The notes under the pieces are model-generated. The model searched no databases, was not told the origin of the DNA, and saw only the letters and a list, made by a program, of their open reading frames with translations. The position numbers and the translations under genes were made by a program. From the NCBI GenBank assembly GCA_964428805.1, contig CAYRZF010000039.1, positions 1 to 20,244 on the forward strand: DNA of 20,244 nt, written 5' to 3'. Shown here piece after piece: positions 1-5,833 of the stretch. This DNA is from CAYRZF01 sp964428805. Lineage in GTDB: Bacteria > Methylomirabilota > Methylomirabilia > Rokubacteriales > CSP1-6. Every line of letters begins with the position of its first letter. The first letter of the stretch is position 1.

Positions 1-62
1 CGGCTCTCGTCAAACAGGTGAACGGGATCGCGCTATCGCTGGGCGTCGCCCCCCTGGCCTAG
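1..62 (+). CDS. C-terminal end of an unidentified protein (partial)
   Basis: An open frame enters from the left edge and reads ALVKQVNGIALSLGVAPLA before a TAG at 60-62. Third codon positions are mostly G or C, as in the real genes of this window, which supports coding. The stop shares the palindrome CTAG with the stop of the converging CopD-like gene (TAG at 61-59), so the two genes end tail to tail with a two-base overlap and no room for a terminator. Nineteen residues are too few to name a family. Confidence 0.45.
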   Translation, partial: ALVKQVNGIALSLGVAPLA

Positions 63-520
63 GAGATTCCGCCGCGGCTGATCGCAAGCCCGAGATAGAG
101 CAGGAGCACCCCGAGCAGGAGCACGACTCGATCGACGCGGAGGATCGCGCTCAGCATCCGGTCCGGGGCTCTTCCCGCCGCGACCTCCCGGAGCAGTCGG
201 GACGCGAGCCCGAAATCCCGATGCGCCGACAGCATGAGGACAATCAACACGAGAAAGAGCTTCAGGGCGAGGAGCTTGAGAACCCCGCTCTCGATCAGGT
301 GCGGGATAGGTGGCAGCCGGGTCAGGTTGTACAGCCCAGTCAGGACCATGAGCACGATCGCCGTCCAGGTCACCCGCCTGAACCGGCTGATGGCTGACCC
401 AACGGTCTCTGTGAGGCCCTTCTTGCTCAACAGCGGGAACAGGATGTGGCTTTCGAAGAGCAGCCCGCCCAGCCACACCACGGCCGCGAGCAGGTGAAGC
501 CAGAGCGGGAGGATTCTCAT
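59..520 (-). CDS. CopD-like four-helix integral membrane protein
   Basis: This 153-residue protein is almost wholly membrane-embedded. Helices lie near residues 4-28, 50-68, 80-100 and 130-147, with a basic loop at about 101-129. The first helix carries LHLLAAVVWLGG, the His/Trp-Gly-Gly pattern typical of CopD and related small membrane proteins; His9, His25 and His100 could bind copper or haem. CopD proteins are linked to copper handling, but many short members are uncharacterised. The ATG at 520 overlaps the HAD phosphatase stop as ATGA, so translation is probably coupled. A longer frame reaching upstream to 712 only reads antisense to codons of the HAD gene and was discarded. It is the last gene of the tusA-led operon. 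Family placement is good; function is not proven. Confidence 0.75.
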   Translation of the reverse strand: MRILPLWLHLLAAVVWLGGLLFESHILFPLLSKKGLTETVGSAISRFRRVTWTAIVLMVLTGLYNLTRLPPIPHLIESGVLKLLALKLFLVLIVLMLSAHRDFGLASRLLREVAAGRAPDRMLSAILRVDRVVLLLGVLLLYLGLAISRGGIS

Positions 521-1218
521 CGGCCGTGCTGGCCGTCCAGGAGCGTGGTCAGCACATGGTTGACGTCGGCGAAATCGGCAAAAAGGACATCCGGGCGGTG
601 GGCGGCCAGCTCCCCGATCCCGTGCCATCCGGTGGCCACCGACACGGCCCGCGCCCCATAGGCCCGGGCGCATGCGATGTCGAGCGGGGTGTCGCCGATT
701 ACGACGACGCACTCGGGGCCGATAACCTGTCCCACCAGCGTCTCCGCTCGCCGGGCGGCGATATCGGGGAGCCTGGCCCTGTCAATGTCATCGGAACCGT
801 AAGCACCAAGGCGAAAGTGGGGGAGGAGCCCGGTCGGCTCCAGTTTGACCTTGGCGCCAGCTTCGATGTTGCCGGTGAGGAGACCGAGGATCGCGTCGGG
901 ACATTCGCTGAGGCGCCCGACCAGCTCCGAGACTCCCGGCAGCAACGCCGGCCCCCCGCCGTGCCACATCTCGGCGCGAAGGTCCTCGAGGTACCGGTCG
1001 TAAAAGCCGCTGAGGCGATCTTGGACCCAGGCGGCGGATACGCCGGCTGCTTGCAGGAGGTCGAAGACGATCTGGGGGTCAGTCTTGCCCCTGAAATCAT
1101 AGCTCTCGATGGGGCCGGTCATGCCGTAGACGGCCTCGAGCGCCCGACTCATGGCCCGGCGGCCGGCGCCCCGAGCCGACAGCAGGGTGCCGTCCACGTC
1201 GAAGAGGAAGAGACGCAT
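517..1218 (-). CDS. HAD-superfamily phosphatase, phosphoglycolate-phosphatase-like
   Basis: All four HAD motifs are present in this 233-residue protein. DVDGT holds the nucleophile Asp7 and acid Asp9, LLTGN holds Thr115, Lys123 or Lys125 follows, and GDTPLD (175-180) supplies the metal-binding Asp176 and Asp180. Residues 14-90 form an alpha-helical cap of the type found in Gph/PGMB-like enzymes. It should hydrolyse a small phosphomonoester in the cytoplasm. Phosphoglycolate is the usual guess but the substrate cannot be read from sequence. The ATG at 1218 overlaps the stop of the upstream desulfurase homologue by one base (TGATG), and the stop overlaps the next ATG by four bases, so it is co-translated within the operon. 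Nothing in the protein links it to sulfur chemistry. Confidence 0.88.
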   Translation of the reverse strand: MRLFLFDVDGTLLSARGAGRRAMSRALEAVYGMTGPIESYDFRGKTDPQIVFDLLQAAGVSAAWVQDRLSGFYDRYLEDLRAEMWHGGGPALLPGVSELVGRLSECPDAILGLLTGNIEAGAKVKLEPTGLLPHFRLGAYGSDDIDRARLPDIAARRAETLVGQVIGPECVVVIGDTPLDIACARAYGARAVSVATGWHGIGELAAHRPDVLFADFADVNHVLTTLLDGQHGR

Positions 1219-2456
1219 CAGGAAGCGGTCGCCCGGAGCGCCTTGGGCGAGAAGGCCCGCAATCGGCTCACGATGGACGGCAGGAGCTCCAGAACCACTT
1301 CGATTTCGCTGGCCGTCGTCCAGCGACCCAGCGTGAAGCAGAGCGAGCCCTCCTGCTCCTCGGGATCACCGCCGATGGCGCGAAGCACGTGCGACGGCTC
1401 CAGGGTCTTCGAAGCGCACGCTGAACCGGACGCCGCCGCGGCCCCCTGGAGATCCAGGTCCATCAGGATCGCATCGGCTTTGACCGCCCTGAGGCAGATG
1501 CTCGCGTGATGGGGAAGGCGGTGAGCCTGTGAGCCGGTGAGCCGGCTGTCGGGAAGCGCCGCGAGGAGTCCCGTGAGCAATCGATCCCGGAGGCGGGCGA
1601 GCCTGGCTGTCTCCTCCCGCCACTCCGTTCGCACCAACTCCGCCGCGACTCCCATTCCAACGATGGCGGGAAGGTTTTCAGTCCCGGAGCGGTATCCCTG
1701 CTCCTGGCCGCCGCCCAGCATCTGAGGGAGGAGCTTGACGTCCCGCCGGACCCAGAGCGCTCCGGCCCCGGGAGGGCCGTACAGGTCGTTGGAGGACAAC
1801 GTCAGGAGATCGATGCCCATCTCGTCCACCGAAACCGGGAGCCGTCCGACAGCCCCGACCCCATCGACGTGAAACGGAATGCCGTGCTGCTGGGCGACCC
1901 TTCCCAGTGCGGCCACCGGCTGGACGGTGCCGATTTCGGTGTTCGCCGCCATGACGGAGATCAGCGCCGTGTCCGGCCGGATCGCGCGCCGCAGCTCATC
2001 GGGATCTACCCTGCCCTCCCGATCCACGGGAAGATAGCTCACCCCGAAACCACGCTTTTCCAGATCCCGACAGGGGTTGATGACGGAGATATGCTCGATC
2101 GCCGAGGTGATGACGTGCCCGCCCCTCTGGGCGGCGCGCAGCGCCACGCCTTTGATCGCCAGATTATTGGCCTCGGTGGCGCCGGAGGTAAAAATGAGCC
2201 CAGCGGCCGGTCCCGCGACAAGCCGGGCGACCTTGATTCGCCCCGCCTCCATGGCCTCGCGAGCCGCGTTGCCGAGCGAGTGAATCGCCGAGGGATTGCC
2301 GACCCCGCCCTCCAGGAACGGGCGCATGACCGCCACGACCCGTGGGTCCACCGGGGCAAATCCGGCGTAGTCCAGGTACACGCGTGCGGGTGGAGCCGTC
2401 AAAAGCCGGTCCGCCCTACCGGCACTTCTTGACGAGGAAGCGGTAGATCGCTCCAT
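1218..2456 (-). CDS. Cysteine desulfurase (NifS/IscS) homologue lacking the PLP lysine
   Basis: This 412-residue class-V aminotransferase-fold protein matches NifS/IscS along its length. It has VYLDYAGFAP near the N-terminus, SGATEANNLA (91-100), EH at 121-122, HVDGVGAVGR (196-205) with the PLP-ring Asp198, and SGSACAS with the persulfide Cys347. The block normally reading S-x-H-K-x-Y-G-P-K-G is SSNDLYGPPG here, so His/Lys became Asn223/Asp224 and the Schiff-base lysine is gone. The Gln of HVDAxQxxGK is Gly201, and the substrate-carboxylate Arg before LGRFTT is Cys373. Classical PLP desulfurase activity is therefore doubtful, although the persulfide site remains. The ATG at 2456 has GGAG ten bases upstream but overlaps tusA by 41 bp; a TTG at 2402 or GTG at 2381 are alternative starts closer to the family's usual N-terminus. 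Confidence 0.85.
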   Translation of the reverse strand: MERSTASSSRSAGRADRLLTAPPARVYLDYAGFAPVDPRVVAVMRPFLEGGVGNPSAIHSLGNAAREAMEAGRIKVARLVAGPAAGLIFTSGATEANNLAIKGVALRAAQRGGHVITSAIEHISVINPCRDLEKRGFGVSYLPVDREGRVDPDELRRAIRPDTALISVMAANTEIGTVQPVAALGRVAQQHGIPFHVDGVGAVGRLPVSVDEMGIDLLTLSSNDLYGPPGAGALWVRRDVKLLPQMLGGGQEQGYRSGTENLPAIVGMGVAAELVRTEWREETARLARLRDRLLTGLLAALPDSRLTGSQAHRLPHHASICLRAVKADAILMDLDLQGAAAASGSACASKTLEPSHVLRAIGGDPEEQEGSLCFTLGRWTTASEIEVVLELLPSIVSRLRAFSPKALRATAS

Positions 2457-2649
2457 CCCTGGACATCTCCACGAGCTCGTGGCCCGTCCGCCTGGACCAG
2501 CTCTTCATATCTGGCTCCGAGGCCGGGTCATCCGACACCATCTCGATCACTTCACCCACGGCGACGTCCCGGATGGCTTCGCGGATCTTCACAATCGGCA
2601 TCGGACAAAAAAGGCCAATGCAGTCGATCTGCGTGTGAATATTGGTCAC
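2416..2649 (-). CDS. TusA/SirA-family sulfur-carrier protein
   Basis: The 77-residue product has the TusA signature CPMPIVKIREAI with the sulfur-accepting Cys15, followed by the expected beta-alpha-beta-alpha-beta-beta fold pattern (GEVIEMVSDDP, then a DMKSW helix, then YRFLVKK). TusA-like proteins accept persulfide sulfur from a cysteine desulfurase or rhodanese and pass it on, for example to tRNA thiolation or sulfur oxidation. The GTG start at 2649 is supported by GGAG at 2658-2655, five bases upstream. It is the first gene of a four-gene operon and overlaps the desulfurase homologue by 41 bp, which fits a donor/acceptor pair. No second conserved cysteine typical of dedicated sulfur-oxidation TusA variants stands out; a Cys at residue 10 and one at 76 are present. 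Confidence 0.9.
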   Translation of the reverse strand: MTNIHTQIDCIGLFCPMPIVKIREAIRDVAVGEVIEMVSDDPASEPDMKSWSRRTGHELVEMSRDGAIYRFLVKKCR

Positions 2650-2747
2650 TTTGTCTCCGGCGGCACCACGTCGAGGCGACCGCCGGCCCCTTCGAGAGAC
2701 ACTACCTCATTGGCGACAAAGGAGTCAAGAAGCCCCGGAAAAACTCC

Positions 2748-2776
2748 TTGACACCCCGGGAGTGTTGGACAACAAT
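2748..2776 (+). promoter_or_regulatory. Sigma70-type promoter for the c-di-GMP operon
   Basis: A perfect -35 box TTGACA lies at 2748-2753 and a 17-base spacer leads to AACAAT at 2771-2776, which matches four of six -10 positions. It sits 47 bases upstream of the HTH-receiver start and is followed at once by an inverted repeat. The TTG in the -35 box also opens the coding frame, but using it as a start would place the promoter inside the gene. A weaker TTGACT on the other strand (2728-2723) could serve tusA, though its -10 is poor. Confidence 0.6.
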
Positions 2777-2805
2777 TGCTAGCACCTTAGAACTCTTTCT
2801 AGCAA
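2776..2805 (+). promoter_or_regulatory. Inverted repeat TTGCTAG-N16-CTAGCAA, candidate operator or 5' UTR hairpin
   Basis: TTGCTAG (2776-2782) and CTAGCAA (2799-2805) are exact reverse complements, 16 bases apart, starting on the last base of the proposed -10 box and ending 17 bases before the ATG at 2823. The arm spacing of 23 bp (about two helical turns) suits a dimeric DNA-binding protein. The first gene downstream encodes a DNA-binding receiver protein, so autoregulation is a natural guess. In RNA it could instead form a hairpin just ahead of the ribosome site. Confidence 0.45.
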
Positions 2806-2822
2806 AGGGAAGCCAACCCCAA

Positions 2823-3368
2823 ATGCCGCCAGAACCAGATTCTGACATCTTCAACGTTGCCGACGTAGCCCGCTACCTGAAGCTGCCGATTTCCACCGTT
2901 TACCGCTTGGCCGAGCGCCGGGAGATACCGGGCCATAAGGTCGGCCGCCAATGGCGCTTCCAGCGCTCCGTCATCGACGACTGGCTCCGCCGACGCTCGG
3001 AAGGGCGCGCGACCACGATTCTCGTGGCCGACGACGACAAGGACGTACGCGAGGTCATCGCCGAGGCGCTCGGGGGACCCAGCCGGCGGGTTCTTCAAGC
3101 CCGGAACGGGCTCGAGGCCGTGCGGTGGGCAACCTCAACCCACTTGGACCTCGTCGTTCTGGACCTGGTCATGCCGGAGATGGATGGGGTCGAGAGCTTT
3201 CGCCGGATCCACGCGGCGAGACCCGATCTGCCGGTGGTGATTGTGACCGGTTTCCCGGAGAGCGACCTCATGCTGAAGGTGCTCGAAATCGGCCCCTTCA
3301 CCGTGCTTCAGAAGCCGGTGGACATTCAGAAGCTCCGGAAAGTCGTGGATCTGATCACCGGGGCCTGA
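2823..3368 (+). CDS. Excisionase-type HTH fused to a response-regulator receiver domain
   Basis: Starting at the ATG at 2823 (AAAGGGA upstream), the protein has 181 residues. Residues 8-57 form a MerR/excisionase-like helix-turn-helix (HTH_17 type): FNVADVARYLKLPISTVYRL, then the wing HKVGRQWRF and the helix VIDDWLRR. Residues 64-181 are a receiver domain with the acidic cluster Asp70-Asp72, phosphoacceptor Asp114 in LDLVMPEMDG, Thr142 and Lys164 (KPVD). It should bind DNA in a phosphorylation-dependent way. The order is unusual because most response regulators place the receiver first. It leads an operon with a GGDEF and an HD-GYP protein, spaced four bases from the former, so it probably controls this operon or a linked c-di-GMP output. 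No histidine kinase lies in the window. Confidence 0.85.
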   Translation: MPPEPDSDIFNVADVARYLKLPISTVYRLAERREIPGHKVGRQWRFQRSVIDDWLRRRSEGRATTILVADDDKDVREVIAEALGGPSRRVLQARNGLEAVRWATSTHLDLVVLDLVMPEMDGVESFRRIHAARPDLPVVIVTGFPESDLMLKVLEIGPFTVLQKPVDIQKLRKVVDLITGA

Positions 3369-3372
3369 CGAC

Positions 3373-4359
3373 GTGGCGGAGCTCTCGCTGACAAAAGGGA
3401 ACGTTGAGGCCGCGTTCACCGGACAGCGGGTCCGGCGGAAGATCCTGCTGGCGCTGGCGCTTTGCTCCGCAATCCCCCTCCTGATCCTCACCTACGTCTT
3501 GTACGCCCAGATCGTGCCGCTCCTGGATCCGGTCTCGCATCGGCTTCTCATCGTCGGCCTGCCGGTGCTGATCATTTTTGTCGGCCTCCTCATGGCGGCC
3601 GGGGGGTACGTGATCTGGGACGTGGCGACCGCCGTCGCGAGGACGGCCGAATTCATCTCCGCTTCCAGGCAGCTCAACGAGATGGATGGTCGCCGGGACG
3701 AGATCGGGCTCCTGATGGGTTCCTTTTCCCGGATGCTCACCACCATCGAGGCGCAGTCGACGGAAATCAACTCCTTCGCCGCCCGGCTGGACAGCGCCTA
3801 TAAGGAGCTGGAGGCCAGCGACTCTCGGCTGAAAGAATTTTCCTTCAAAGATGAGGTGACGGGGCTCTACAACCGACGCTTCTTCGCGGTCCGCTTGGAA
3901 GAGGAGGTCAGCCGTTGCCGGCGGTTCAATCATCCTGTCTCGGTGGTTCTCCTGGACCTGGACGGGTACAAGGCCATCAACGACGAATTGGGCCACTCGG
4001 CCGGGGACGAGACGCTGCGCGAGGTTGCCAACATTCTGCTGAAACACTCGCGGGGGATCAACGTCATCTGCCGCTACGGGGGGGATGAGTTCGCCGTCCT
4101 TCTGGTCGAAACTTCAAAGGCGGGTGCGCTTCTCTATGCGGATCGCATCCGGCAGGTGCTGGCGACGCACCCGTTTCCCCACGGACGCCGCGTCACGGCG
4201 AGCTTCGGGGTGGCCAGCCTGCCCGAGGATGTGGCCCCGGCCACCGAAGAGCTCATCCGGGCGGCCGACGAGGCCCTCTACGCCGCCAAGCGGGCGGGTA
4301 GGAACCGGGTGGAGGGATACGAGGCGACTTCCGATTCCAAGGTCGCGGCATCGCGTTAA
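3373..4359 (+). CDS. Membrane-bound GGDEF diguanylate cyclase
   Basis: This 328-residue protein begins at a GTG four bases after the previous stop. Two hydrophobic helices lie at about 23-46 and 57-82, with a very short loop between them, so there is no large periplasmic sensor. A HAMP-like/coiled stretch follows (84-155, including DEIGLLMGSFSRM). The GGDEF domain runs from about 158 to 315, with DEVTGLYNRR, the metal-site LDLDGYKAIND and the intact catalytic RYGGDEF at 234-240, so it should make c-di-GMP from two GTP. The inhibitory I-site position reads RGIN (227-230) rather than RxxD, so product inhibition may be weak. Its neighbours, an HTH-receiver and an HD-GYP hydrolase, suggest locally balanced synthesis and breakdown. 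Confidence 0.92.
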   Translation: MAELSLTKGNVEAAFTGQRVRRKILLALALCSAIPLLILTYVLYAQIVPLLDPVSHRLLIVGLPVLIIFVGLLMAAGGYVIWDVATAVARTAEFISASRQLNEMDGRRDEIGLLMGSFSRMLTTIEAQSTEINSFAARLDSAYKELEASDSRLKEFSFKDEVTGLYNRRFFAVRLEEEVSRCRRFNHPVSVVLLDLDGYKAINDELGHSAGDETLREVANILLKHSRGINVICRYGGDEFAVLLVETSKAGALLYADRIRQVLATHPFPHGRRVTASFGVASLPEDVAPATEELIRAADEALYAAKRAGRNRVEGYEATSDSKVAASR

Positions 4360-4373
4360 AAGGTATATTAGCC

Positions 4374-5432
4374 ATGTCTAACGACGGCAGACGGGTCCTC
4401 ATTGTCGACGACGATCGCCAGGTTCGCGATGTCCTGCACGAGATCTTCCTCTCCAACGGCTACAAGTGCCAGGTGGCCACTGATGGCCGCGAAGGCCTGG
4501 AACTCTTCCAGACGACCCGGCCGCCGCTGACCGTCACTGACGTCAAGATGCCCGTCATGGATGGTCTCGAGTTCCTGAAGGCGGTCCGCGGATTCGACCC
4601 CGATGCCGCGGTGATCATGCTGACGGGCGTGGGGGACGTCAAGATCGCCATCGAGAGCCTGAAGGTCGGGGCCGACGATTTCATCATCAAGCCCGTCAAC
4701 GTTGATGAGCTGCTCATCGCGGCCGAGCGCGCCGTGGAGCGCCGCCAACTCCTGATCGAGCGCCGGGAATACCAAGCCACGCTGGAGCGCCGCGTCCAGG
4801 AGGCCACGCGGGATCTCGCGCTGACGCTTCGCGAACTGCAGGAGACCTACCGGGCGACCCTCGAAGCGCTGGGCTCAGCGCTCGACACGCGGGACGTGGG
4901 GACCGAGGCCCACTCCCGCCGGGTGCGCGGGTATGCGCTGACCATCGCGCGAGCCAGCGGCGTCCCGGAGCGCGACATCAAAGACATCGAGCACGGCGTT
5001 CTTCTCCACGACATCGGCAAGATCGGAATCCCCGACGCTATTCTGCTCAAACCGGGCCCCCTGACGCCGGAGGAGTGGACCATCATGCGCACCCACCCCG
5101 AGGTGGGGCAACACCTGATCGAACGGATTCCCTTCCTGCGGGGGGCCCTGCCGATTGTCTATCACCACCACGAGAAATGGGACGGGACGGGATACCCCTT
5201 GGGGCTCCGGGGTGAGGCGATCCCCCTGGGGGCCAGGATCTTTGCGGTGGCCGATGCCTTGGACGCGATGACCTTCGACCGGCCGTACTCCAAGGCCATT
5301 TCCTACGACGCGGCCCGCAAGGAGATCCAGCGCTGCGCGGGAAGCCACTTCGACCCGGTCGTCGTCGAAACTTTCTTGTCGATTCCAGAAACGGTTCTCG
5401 AGGAGATTCGTCGGCGAAGCTTGGAACCCTGA
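4374..5432 (+). CDS. Receiver-HD-GYP response regulator, c-di-GMP phosphodiesterase
   Basis: The 352-residue protein has an N-terminal receiver (7-122; acidic Asp12-Asp14, phosphoacceptor Asp56, Thr84, Lys106), a coiled linker (125-165) and an HD-GYP domain (165-345). The HD motif is LLHDIGKIGIP with His212/Asp213, and the second hallmark HHHEKWDGTGYP spans 264-275 with GYP intact. Residues such as His180, His241 and His264-266 fit the metal site. HD-GYP enzymes hydrolyse c-di-GMP to pGpG or GMP; here phosphorylation of Asp56 would gate activity, as in RpfG-like proteins. The ATG at 4374 has AAAAGGT about nine bases upstream and lies 14 bases after the GGDEF stop. The opposing activity next door points to a self-contained c-di-GMP switch. 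Confidence 0.93.
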   Translation: MSNDGRRVLIVDDDRQVRDVLHEIFLSNGYKCQVATDGREGLELFQTTRPPLTVTDVKMPVMDGLEFLKAVRGFDPDAAVIMLTGVGDVKIAIESLKVGADDFIIKPVNVDELLIAAERAVERRQLLIERREYQATLERRVQEATRDLALTLRELQETYRATLEALGSALDTRDVGTEAHSRRVRGYALTIARASGVPERDIKDIEHGVLLHDIGKIGIPDAILLKPGPLTPEEWTIMRTHPEVGQHLIERIPFLRGALPIVYHHHEKWDGTGYPLGLRGEAIPLGARIFAVADALDAMTFDRPYSKAISYDAARKEIQRCAGSHFDPVVVETFLSIPETVLEEIRRRSLEP

Positions 5433-5443
5433 AGGAGCCTCCG

Positions 5444-5830
5444 ATGCCCTCCGTCGTTTCCTATCTGCACGCGGGAATCACCGTCAAGGACCTCGCGCGG
5501 GCGCGCCGCTTCTATTCCGAGCTCCTGGGGCTCAAGGAGATCGCCCGTCCCGATTTGGGATTTCCCGGGATCTGGTACGGCATCGGGGCCTGCCAGCTTC
5601 ACTTGATGGTTCCTCCCGAAGGGCGTCCCGCCGCAGAGCCCGAGGGCCCCTTTGCGGGGAGGGTGCGTCATCTTGCGTTGGGCGTCGAGGGATGGGAGGC
5701 GCTCACCGCCAGGCTGAAGGCGGAAGGCGTGCCCCTGAGAGAGTCGCCCCCGGCGTCGGGAGGGCCCCGCCGGGTTTTCGTCAAAGACCCGGACGGTAAC
5801 GTGCTCGAGTTGGTCGAGGAGTCCTCATAG
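5444..5830 (+). CDS. VOC-superfamily (glyoxalase/dioxygenase-like) protein
   Basis: This 128-residue single VOC unit has the paired beta-alpha-beta-beta-beta layout: HAGITVKDLARARRFYSELLGL at the start, QLHLM in the middle, RHLALGVEG opening the second half and VFVKDPDGNVLELVE at the end. His9, His53, His76 and Glu122 are in the places where glyoxalase I and extradiol-type members bind a divalent metal. The reaction cannot be deduced; family members include lactoylglutathione lyase, epimerases and antibiotic-binding proteins. AAGGAG at 5431-5436 lies seven bases before the ATG. It follows the HD-GYP gene by 11 bases and is probably co-transcribed with it, with no obvious functional link. Its stop is three bases from the stop of the converging gene. 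Confidence 0.88.
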   Translation: MPSVVSYLHAGITVKDLARARRFYSELLGLKEIARPDLGFPGIWYGIGACQLHLMVPPEGRPAAEPEGPFAGRVRHLALGVEGWEALTARLKAEGVPLRESPPASGGPRRVFVKDPDGNVLELVEESS

Positions 5831-5833
5831 GAA

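Noticed and set aside
1218..2456. Desulfurase homologue as a pseudogene
   Set aside because: The frame is intact over 412 codons with family motifs preserved outside the cofactor site, and it is packed in an overlapping operon; the changes look like specialisation, not decay.
2776..2805. CIRCE heat-shock operator
   Set aside because: The arms TTGCTAG/CTAGCAA with a 16-base gap do not match TTAGCACTC-N9-GAGTGCTAA, and no chaperone gene follows.
2748..2822. TTG start giving a 206-residue HTH-receiver protein
   Set aside because: The TTG is part of a perfect -35 box, and the added 25 residues show no conserved sequence. The ATG at 2823 begins just before the HTH.
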